From Halorubrum halophilum (GTDB lineage Archaea > Halobacteriota > Halobacteria > Halobacteriales > Haloferacaceae): a stretch of DNA of 64,000 bases. Location: positions 47,559-111,558 of the forward strand of contig NZ_BBJP01000014.1 of NCBI RefSeq assembly GCF_000739595.1, read 5' to 3'. Numbering within the stretch: the first letter of the stretch is position 1; the number at the start of each line of letters is the position of its first letter. The translations under genes were made by a program, and so were the position numbers. Shown piece by piece: positions 16,498-23,287 of the stretch. Under the pieces are notes generated by a model. That model was given only the letters and a program-made list of their open reading frames with translations, searched no databases and had not been told where the DNA came from.

Positions 16498-18381
16498 CTA
16501 CGACCGCTTACCGATCTCCTCGCGCAGCACGTCGGAGACGACCTCGCCGTCGGCCTTCCCGCGGAGCGCGCCCATCGCCTCGCCCATCAGCCCGGAGAAC
16601 GCGCCCATCCCCTCCGCTTCGATCTGGTCGGCGTTGCGCTCGACGACCTCCACCACGGCCTCTCGGACCTCCTCTTCGCTCACGCCCGACAGCCCGGCCT
16701 CCTCGACGGCCTCGGCCGCCGACAGCTCGGGATTCTCAGCGAGCGTCGTCAGCACCTCCGGGACGCCCTCCTTCGCGAGGTCGCCGTCCTCGACGAGGTC
16801 GAAGAGGTCGAGGAAGTGGTCGTCGGTGAGGTTCTCGACGGGCGCCCCTTCCCGCCGAATCTCCGTCGTCGTCGACTCCAGCGTCGACGCGGCGAAGGTG
16901 GGGTCGGCGCCGCGGTCGACCGCGGTCTCGAACAGGGGGAACCGCTGGCCGAACGCGACCTGCTCGGCGAGGCCGGCGTCGAGCCCGAACTCGTCGGCGT
17001 ATCGCTCGGCCTTCTCGTCGAGCAGCTCCGGCCGGTCCACGTCGGACGGGTCCGGCTCGACCGGCGGCACGTCCGTCTCGGGGTACATCCGGGCGGCGCC
17101 CGGGAGCGGCCGGAGGTAGCGCGTGGTCCCGTCGTCGTTGGCGCCGCGGGTCTCCTCGGGGACGCCCTCGATGGCGGTCTCGGCGCGCCCGGCGGCGGCC
17201 TCGATCGCGAGGTCGGCGGTCTCGGGGTCGGCGGCGACGATGGCGACCGCGTCCTCATCGCCCGCGCCGACCGCGTCGCGGAGGGCGTCGACCTCCGCGT
17301 CGGTCACGCCGTACGCCGGGAGCTCGTCGGTGTGGAAGATACCGCCCGCGCCGTGGCGCTTCGCGTGGTCGGAGAGCTCGGTCCCGAGCCGGCGGTCCGG
17401 CTGGATCTCGCGGCCGACGAGGCCGTCGAATCCGAACAGGGGGACCGCGGTGACCTTCCCGCCCGAGTCGAGCGCGCCGCGGATGACTCCCGACTCGGTG
17501 TCGGCGAAGGTGTCGGTCGCGTCCGAGACCTCGCCCACGCTCGCGTCGCGCTCGCGGAGCTCGTCCCGAATCTCGAGCAGTTCGGCCTGGCGGCCGACCT
17601 CGCCGCGGACGATGTCCTCGATGCCCTGCAGGTCCTGCACGCCCTTCACCTCGACGCGGGCGCCGTCGGCGATGGAGACGTTCACGTCCTGCCGGATCGT
17701 GCCGAGCCCGCGCTTGACCGCGCCGGTCGAGCGGAGCAACATACCGATGCGCGCGGCGGCCTCGCGGGCGCCCTCGGGGCTGCGGATGTCCGGGCCCGTC
17801 CCGATCTCGACGAGGGGGACGCCGAGCCGGTCGAGCGAGTAGGTAACTCCTTCTTCGGTCTCTTCGACGCGCTTCGCTGACTCCTCTTCGAGCATGAGGT
17901 CCGCGATCGACACGCGGCCCTCGCTCGTCTCGATCTCGCCCGCCTGACCGAGCAGGATCGAGCGCTGGAAGCCGGAGGTGTTCGAGCCGTCGATGACGAG
18001 CTTCCGCATGACGTGGGCCTGATCGACGACGGAGATGTCGAGCAGGTCGGCGATCTGGAGGGCCACGGAGAGGGCCTCGCTATCGACGCGGCGGGGCGGC
18101 TCGTCGTCCTCCTCGACGAGGCAGGTGGTGTCGTACGCGAGGTAGGTGAACTCGCGGTCGACGCGGCTCTCCTCCATCGCGGCGTCGTCGAGTTCGCCGA
18201 GCTCGCTCTTCGTCGGGTGGAGCCGCCGGGTGATCGACCGGTCAGACTCCTCGGGGTCGCGTTCGACGGTCGGGGAGTCGCAGAACAGCTTCGTCGCCGT
18301 GTCGAGCTGCTGGTGGATCTCCAGCCCGGCGACGAGCCCCAGCTCCTCGTAGTCGTACTCGGAGGTCGCGTCCGTACTCAT
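16498..18381 (-). CDS. gatE: Glu-tRNA(Gln) amidotransferase subunit E
   Basis: A 627-residue archaeal GatE. The N-terminal catalytic cradle has GLVAGLEIHQQLDTATKLFC and LTRLG-type blocks (SLDRLGVPLVEIGT, GTIRQDVNVSI); a GAD-type insertion characteristic of GatE, absent in bacterial GatB, occupies roughly residues 290-400; the tail (GAFSGLMGEAMGALRGKADG) is the YqeY-like end that contacts tRNA. With GatD it converts Glu-tRNA(Gln) to Gln-tRNA(Gln). gatD is not in the window. A TTTTAG box is 26 nt upstream. The gene is bracketed by two direct copies of the structured element. Confidence 0.94.
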   Translation of the reverse strand: MSTDATSEYDYEELGLVAGLEIHQQLDTATKLFCDSPTVERDPEESDRSITRRLHPTKSELGELDDAAMEESRVDREFTYLAYDTTCLVEEDDEPPRRVDSEALSVALQIADLLDISVVDQAHVMRKLVIDGSNTSGFQRSILLGQAGEIETSEGRVSIADLMLEEESAKRVEETEEGVTYSLDRLGVPLVEIGTGPDIRSPEGAREAAARIGMLLRSTGAVKRGLGTIRQDVNVSIADGARVEVKGVQDLQGIEDIVRGEVGRQAELLEIRDELRERDASVGEVSDATDTFADTESGVIRGALDSGGKVTAVPLFGFDGLVGREIQPDRRLGTELSDHAKRHGAGGIFHTDELPAYGVTDAEVDALRDAVGAGDEDAVAIVAADPETADLAIEAAAGRAETAIEGVPEETRGANDDGTTRYLRPLPGAARMYPETDVPPVEPDPSDVDRPELLDEKAERYADEFGLDAGLAEQVAFGQRFPLFETAVDRGADPTFAASTLESTTTEIRREGAPVENLTDDHFLDLFDLVEDGDLAKEGVPEVLTTLAENPELSAAEAVEEAGLSGVSEEEVREAVVEVVERNADQIEAEGMGAFSGLMGEAMGALRGKADGEVVSDVLREEIGKRS

Positions 18382-18456
18382 TACGCCTCACTCCGACGGC
18401 GCGCGACTAAAAGGGTGGCAGTTCGCGCGAGCGATGCGGGACCGGAAGCGGCGACG

Positions 18457-18807
18457 TTATTTATAAAACACAGATGCGGTCGGTGCGTGCCTGCGAGGCC
18501 GCCTTGCGGCCGAGCAGCACGCGCGAGGTCGCCGGCGCTACGCGCCGGCTGCCAGAGGGACCTTCGGTCCCTCGCTGGAGTCAGTCGCCCGAAGCGAAGC
18601 GAGGGCGACTGACGAGGCTGGGGAGGTGTGGGGTGATAGCGGGTGGGTGGGACTCAAAGGGGCAGTCGGGAGGAGGGCGCACACTCGTTGCGCGCTTTGG
18701 TCGCTCGCGCTGCTCACTCCCTGCAGTGCTTACGTCGTCTGCGCCCTCCTCCCGGCTGGGGCTTTGGAGGTGTTCGCCGTCGATCTGCAGTCAACCGTTT
18801 ATAAGCA
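18457..18807 (+). ncRNA. multi-copy structured RNA-like element, copy 2 (long form)
   Basis: TATA-like box ATTTATAAAA at 18459-18468, then about 25 nt later a 5' module: GCGTGC...GCACGC enclosing a small hairpin, several perfect hairpins (GCCGGCGC-TAC-GCGCCGGC; AGGGACC-TTC-GGTCCCT; GTCAGTCGCCC/GGGCGACTGAC) and the closing box GAGGCTGGGGAGGTGTG. The 3' module begins at 18645 (GGGTGGGACTCAAAGGGG); the stem at 18663-18680 pairs with 18741-18758 over 18 positions with one G-U pair; GGGGCTTTGGAGGTGTTC follows, and GTCAACCGTTTATAAGC ends the element. Stem sequence differs wholly from copies 1 and 3 while pairing is kept. Confidence 0.65.
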
Positions 18808-18960
18808 ATCGGCTAGCTCGTTGCGAGCGCCCGAGAGACGATCCGCAACAAACCCCATACAGTAGAGTCATCACTCAGCCAGTAGCGGTCGAAAGGAATT
18901 ATGCGTGGGTGCTGTCGTAGAGACAACACCGTGCATCGTGGCGGGTGTGCCGCCGAGCGA

Positions 18961-19045
18961 TGCGTGGGACCGGATTTGAACCGGCGGACCTCTACAGGAC
19001 AGCGCCCTCAACGCTGCGCCGTTGGCCTGGCTTGGCTACCCACGC
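18961..19045 (-). tRNA. tRNA-Leu (anticodon GAG)
   Basis: An 85-nt class II tRNA on the minus strand. Acceptor stem GCGTGGG pairs with CCCACGC; D-arm includes AGCCAAGCCAGG; anticodon arm CAGCG-TTGAGGG-CGCTG gives anticodon GAG (codon CUC); a long variable arm follows; the T-arm is CCGGTTCAAATCCGG. No intron. CCA is not encoded. Confidence 0.93.
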
Positions 19046-19221
19046 TCGCGGTGTTCTGTCGCGTCTCCACGTACCCTTCCCCTAATTAAAAGCCCTTCCA
19101 TTCGGCGGGACCGTGTCGGGGGTTGCCATCGATCGAGAGGACGCACACGCAACGAACGGACCGCCGGAACTGGCCCACCGAAACCGCCACGCGTTTGGGA
19201 GTGGCGACCGTCCGATCGCTT

Positions 19222-19782
19222 ATGTCCGAGTGGGCCCGCGAGAACGTCCCGTTGCTGACCGCCCTCCTGTCCGTCGCCGCGCTCGCGCTCGTGTTCGGCG
19301 CCGTCGGCGGCGTGATTCCGAGCGGCGTGCTCCCGCGCGCGAGCGACGCGGTCCTCGACGGGCTCCCGCACCTCAACGCCGCGATCTCTCTCACCGCGAT
19401 CGCCACCATCCTGCTCGGCTGGCGGGCGATCTCCCGGGGGAACGTCGGCCGCCACAAGGCGCTCATGCTCTCGTCGTTCGGGCTGTTCGTCGCGTTCCTC
19501 GCGAGCTACCTCTACCGCCTGATCCTCGTCGGGACTGTCGAGTTCCCCGGCCCGGAGACGGTGTACACGTACGTCTACCTCCCGTTTCTCGCGGTCCACA
19601 TTCTGCTCGCGATCGTCTGCATCCCCTTCGTCTTCTACGCGCTGCTGCTCGCCGCCACCCGCCCGTACGAGGAACTGTATCACACTCGACACGCACAGGT
19701 CGGCTCCGTCGCCGCCGTGCTCTGGCTGATCTCCTTCACGATGGGGATCGGCGTCTACCTCATGCTGTACCACGCGTTCTGA
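19222..19782 (+). CDS. DUF420 family membrane protein
   Basis: A 186-residue protein with about five membrane helices. Conserved His-containing segments at helix edges (LPHLNAAISL, NVGRHKALML, VHILLAIVCIPFVFYAL, YHTRHAQVGS, YHAF) fit DUF420, a family often found near haem-copper oxidase or cytochrome genes and thought to help their assembly. The Met at 19222 is chosen because it precedes the first helix. A halocyanin gene lies two genes away, which fits a respiratory context. Confidence 0.8.
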   Translation: MSEWARENVPLLTALLSVAALALVFGAVGGVIPSGVLPRASDAVLDGLPHLNAAISLTAIATILLGWRAISRGNVGRHKALMLSSFGLFVAFLASYLYRLILVGTVEFPGPETVYTYVYLPFLAVHILLAIVCIPFVFYALLLAATRPYEELYHTRHAQVGSVAAVLWLISFTMGIGVYLMLYHAF

Positions 19783-19842
19783 GGCGCCTGCCACCAGATC
19801 TGGCGACGAACGTTGAAGCCGCCGCCGCCCGTATAGACCGAC

Positions 19843-20349
19843 GTGCTGTTCCCGACCCACCTCCTCGTCGCCGTCGGAATCGGCTGGCTGGCGGGCCATC
19901 CGCGAGTCCGGCGACGACTCCGAGGTGCGCCGACGCTCTCGACGGGATGGGCGGTCGCCGGGGCCGCGCTCCCGGACGTCGTCGACAAGCCGCTCGGCGC
20001 GCTCGGCGTCGTCGATACGTATCAGTCGGTCGCCCACTCCGCGCTGCTGGTTCCCCTCGCAGTCGTCGTCGCCGTGAGACACCGGCGCGCGATCGCGCTC
20101 GCGGTCGGTTGGGGATCGCATCTCGCACTCGACGCGTTCCACGTCGTCGTAAACGGGCGAGCGAGCGACGCGCTGTTCCTCGTGTGGCCGGCCCTCACGC
20201 GGTCTGACCCGCTCGCGATTCCGCCGGGCGAGTTCGCGCGGTTCTACGTCGGAAGCCCGTCGTTTTACCTCGAACTGGGGCTGTGGCTGGCGGCCGTCCT
20301 GATCGTGTTGCGGGCGCGGTCCGACGCCGATCGAAGGGACGGTCGGTGA
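19843..20349 (+). CDS. YdjM-like membrane-bound metal-dependent hydrolase
   Basis: A 168-residue membrane protein starting with GTG. It has FPTHLLVAVGIGW at the N-terminus, ALPDVVDKPLG, VAHSALLVPL and GSHLALDAFH, the spaced His/Asp motifs of the YdjM/DUF457 family of putative metal-dependent hydrolases. About four helices. Substrate unknown. It follows the DUF420 gene by 60 bp and may be co-transcribed with it. Confidence 0.78.
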   Translation: MLFPTHLLVAVGIGWLAGHPRVRRRLRGAPTLSTGWAVAGAALPDVVDKPLGALGVVDTYQSVAHSALLVPLAVVVAVRHRRAIALAVGWGSHLALDAFHVVVNGRASDALFLVWPALTRSDPLAIPPGEFARFYVGSPSFYLELGLWLAAVLIVLRARSDADRRDGR

Positions 20350-20364
20350 CCTCCGGTGACCCTC

Positions 20365-21063
20365 TTACTCCTCGTTCGCCATCTTGTGGGCGGCGTAGAA
20401 CAGCGGGACGAGCAGCGCGCCGGCGAAGCCGAGCGCGAGCGAAAGCGCCCCGATGTCGTTGACACTGAGGTCGCGGCCGCCGGACCCGCCGTCGGAGGCG
20501 TTCCCGCCGTCGGACGCATTTCCGCCGTCAGTTTGGTTTCCGCCCGACCCGCCGTCGCCGCCGTCTCCCCCGTCACCGCCGGGCGTCACGAGGTCGTCGT
20601 CGACCGATCCGACCGCGACCGCGCCCTTCATCCCGACCGCCTCGTGGGGGACGCAGAGGTAGTTGAACGTGTCTCCCTCCTCGGCGTCGTCGAAGGTGTA
20701 CTCGAAGGTGGTCCCCTCCTCGCTGACCGTCTCGCCGCTGTCGAACGTCTCGTCATTGGCGACGACGTTGTGCGCGCCGCCCTCGCCGGTCCACTCCCAG
20801 ACGACCGTCGTCCCGGGGTCGATCAGGATCGCCGCCGGCCCGAACTTGAGGCCGTCGACCGCGCCGACCTCGACCGTGACCTCGTCCTGTCCGGTGTAGT
20901 CGTGGGTGCCGTCGTAGTTGTCGACGTCGTCCAGCCAGCCGTCGTACTGGGCGGCCGCCCCGCCGGAGCCGGCGGCGAGCCCCGTCGCGGCGGCGGCACC
21001 CGCGGCGCCGGCCCTGAACAGCCCGCGGCGACTCATCGTCGTCTCGTCGGCGTCGGATGTCAT
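20365..21063 (-). CDS. halocyanin-like blue copper protein, membrane-anchored
   Basis: A 232-residue exported protein. A Tat signal (SRRGLFRAG, residues 11-19) leads to a plastocyanin domain at about 60-152 with type I copper ligands His98 (GAHNV), Cys137, His140 (YLCVPH) and Met145. A Gly/Asp/Asn-rich repeat linker (GGDGGDGGDGG, NASDGG repeats) is followed by a C-terminal helix near 205-225, so the domain is probably tethered outside the membrane. It would carry electrons between membrane complexes. The second Met at position 10 is an alternative start. Confidence 0.92.
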   Translation of the reverse strand: MTSDADETTMSRRGLFRAGAAGAAAATGLAAGSGGAAAQYDGWLDDVDNYDGTHDYTGQDEVTVEVGAVDGLKFGPAAILIDPGTTVVWEWTGEGGAHNVVANDETFDSGETVSEEGTTFEYTFDDAEEGDTFNYLCVPHEAVGMKGAVAVGSVDDDLVTPGGDGGDGGDGGSGGNQTDGGNASDGGNASDGGSGGRDLSVNDIGALSLALGFAGALLVPLFYAAHKMANEE

Positions 21064-21172
21064 ACGCGTACCTCCCGGCGTGGGCGTATTTAAATTCCCG
21101 ATTCCACCGCCGCGCAGTGAGAAGACGTCGGCAGCCGACGAAGTGCGGTCGAGACCGCGGACGGCGACGGAC

Positions 21173-22672
21173 TCAGTCGTCGGCCGGGGTCGCGTCGGGC
21201 ACGGACCCCTCGATATCGCGATCCGTCTCCTCCCCGGCCACGTCGAACGGGTACTCGCCCGTGACGCACCCCAGACAGAGGTCCGCGCGGCTCTCGCCGA
21301 GCGCGTCGGCGACCGCGTCGATCGAGAGGTACGACAGCGAGTCCGCGCCGACCTCCTCTCGGATCTCTTCGGTGGAGGCGTCGGCGGCGATCAGCTCCTC
21401 GCGGGTCGCCATGTCGATGCCGAAGTAGCAGGGTGCGACGATCGCCGGCGCGCCGATCCGGAGGTGGACCTCCTCGGCGCCCGCCTCGCGGACCAGCTCG
21501 ACGAGCTGGGTCGAGGTGGTCCCCCGCACGATCGAGTCGTCGATGATAGTGACCGACTTGCCCTCGACGGTCGACTTGATCGGGTTGAGCTTCAGTCGGA
21601 CCGCGCGCTCCCGCTCGTCTTGGGTCGGCATGATGAACGTCCGGCCGACGTAGCGGTTCTTCATCAGCCCCTCGGCGAACTCGATGCCGCCATCGCCCTC
21701 GGGTCGGGGGCCTCCGTCCGCGGTCGTCTCGCCGGCAGCGTCGGCGTAGCCCGACGCGAAGGCTCGCCCGGAGTCCGGAACGGGCATCACCACGTCCGAC
21801 TCGACGCCGGACTCCTCCCAGAGCTTCCGGCCGAGCTTCCGGCGCACCTCGTACACGAGGCTCTCGTCGATCACGGAGTCGGGGCGGGCGAAGTAGACGT
21901 GTTCGAAGAAGCAGTGGGCGGTCGACTCGCGCTCGACGAGCTGATACGTGTCGTAGCCGGTCCCGTCGGGGTCCAGAACGACCAGCTCGCCGGGGCGCAC
22001 GTCGCGGATCAGCTCCCCGTCGAGGGTGTCGATCGCGGCCGACTCGCTGGCGAGGACGTAGCCGCCGTCGATCTTCCCGAGGCAGAGCGGGCGGTTGCCG
22101 AGGGGGTCGCGTACGCCCAACACGGTGTCGTCGTGGGTGATCGCCAGCGAGTAGGAGCCGTGGATCCGGTTCATCGTGTGTTTGACCGCGCGGACGAGGT
22201 CCTCCTCTAAGAGGTTGCGCGCGAGGTCGTGGGCGATCACCTCGGTGTCGCCGTCGGAGGTGAACGCGTGGCCGGCCGCCGCGAGCTCCTCGCGCACCTC
22301 GTCGGCGTTGACGAGGTTCCCGTTGTGCGAGAGCCCGAGCGATCCGGACTTAAAGGAGACCGAGAACGGCTGCGCGCAGCTCTTGTCGAGGCTGCCGGCG
22401 GTCGGATACCGGACGTGACCGATGCCGGTGCCGCCCGACAGCGACTCCAGGTCGCCCTCCTCGAACGCGTCGCCGACGAGCCCGCGCTCGACGTGGCTGT
22501 GCTGTTGGAACCCGTCGTGCGTGACGATCCCCGCGGACTCCTGTCCCCGGTGTTGGAGCGCGTACAGCGCGTAGTACAGCGGTCGCGCGGCCTCGCGGTC
22601 AGCGAGCGAGACGCCGACGACGCCGCACTTCTCTCGCGGCTCGTCAGCGGTGTTGTCCCCACCGGCTTGCAT
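21173..22672 (-). CDS. purF: amidophosphoribosyltransferase
   Basis: A roughly 500-residue PurF, first step of de novo purine synthesis: PRPP plus glutamine gives phosphoribosylamine. The N-terminal glutaminase nucleophile is the Cys of EKCGVVGV, exposed after removal of a short propeptide; the PRPP loop is VTIIDDSIVRGTTS; the C-terminal DLCLGCVTGEYP is conserved in the family. ATG at 22672 is preferred over the in-frame GTG at 22678 because a TATA-like box sits 25 nt upstream of it. Confidence 0.95.
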   Translation of the reverse strand: MQAGGDNTADEPREKCGVVGVSLADREAARPLYYALYALQHRGQESAGIVTHDGFQQHSHVERGLVGDAFEEGDLESLSGGTGIGHVRYPTAGSLDKSCAQPFSVSFKSGSLGLSHNGNLVNADEVREELAAAGHAFTSDGDTEVIAHDLARNLLEEDLVRAVKHTMNRIHGSYSLAITHDDTVLGVRDPLGNRPLCLGKIDGGYVLASESAAIDTLDGELIRDVRPGELVVLDPDGTGYDTYQLVERESTAHCFFEHVYFARPDSVIDESLVYEVRRKLGRKLWEESGVESDVVMPVPDSGRAFASGYADAAGETTADGGPRPEGDGGIEFAEGLMKNRYVGRTFIMPTQDERERAVRLKLNPIKSTVEGKSVTIIDDSIVRGTTSTQLVELVREAGAEEVHLRIGAPAIVAPCYFGIDMATREELIAADASTEEIREEVGADSLSYLSIDAVADALGESRADLCLGCVTGEYPFDVAGEETDRDIEGSVPDATPADD

Positions 22673-22696
22673 ATACACGTCGGTGGGGCGTGAGTC

Positions 22697-22705
22697 GATA
22701 AAAAC
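22697..22705 (-). promoter_or_regulatory. TATA-like promoter of purF
   Basis: Minus-strand GTTTTTATC, about 25 nt before the chosen purF ATG; this spacing decides the start. Confidence 0.55.
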
Positions 22706-22821
22706 CCTCGTGTTCGTGGCACAATGGCCCGTTTAAACCACAGAAGTATGCACAAGAGTGGATCGAAACGGAGATTTTCCCCCGACTCGACAGCGATCTC
22801 AGCTCTCCCGTGGCGACCCTC

Positions 22822-23205
22822 TCAGTCCTCGCCGACGTACTCGTCCAACCGCTCGAAGTACGCCTCCCGCGGCACCTGATACGCGGCCCGGTAGTCCACG
22901 TCGCCGGCGGCGAACCGCTCCGCGACGTCGACCGCGGCGGCCGCGCCGGCCTCACGGCTCTCGCGCGTCTCGGAGACGGCCTCGATCTCGGGCTCCAAGA
23001 AGAGGACGACGTGCCACTCGTCGGTGGCGTACTGGCCCGATCCGGGACGCGAGTTGCGCGCGCCGTTCGTCAGGTAGATCGTCGGGAGACACTCGGACGG
23101 GAGGTCGTCGCCACCGAAGACATCCGGCCGGTAGACGAGGATCGCTCGCCCGCTCGGCTCCTCGTTCCACACCCGCCAGCCGTCCGGCAGCGCCTCGAAG
23201 CTCAT
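22822..23205 (-). CDS. DUF5820 family protein
   Basis: A 127-residue soluble acidic protein. LPDGWRVWNEEPSGRAILVYRPDVF, LPTIYLTNG and the C-terminal YQVPREAYFERLDEYVG fit the haloarchaeal DUF5820 family. Function unknown. It sits between rqcH and purF on the same strand but is separated from each by 80-150 bp. Confidence 0.75.
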   Translation of the reverse strand: MSFEALPDGWRVWNEEPSGRAILVYRPDVFGGDDLPSECLPTIYLTNGARNSRPGSGQYATDEWHVVLFLEPEIEAVSETRESREAGAAAAVDVAERFAAGDVDYRAAYQVPREAYFERLDEYVGED

Positions 23206-23287
23206 GGGCGGAGTCGGGCGCGGAGGCTTGAAAGGGTCGCGCTCCGAGCGGGGTGGCGTTTTCTGCAGCGACGACCGCGGGACCGCC

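Noticed and set aside
16178..18807. Reading the structured elements as MITEs bounded by TTTATAA terminal repeats
   Set aside because: The boundary boxes are not longer inverted repeats, no target-site duplications are visible, and the boxes sit at promoter spacing. Not excluded, but RNA is the better reading.
18474..18920. Open reading frames across the structured elements (for example containing WDSKGQS or GLWRCSP)
   Set aside because: They are translations of the RNA-like boxes and hairpins, have unnatural composition, and differ in length between copies.
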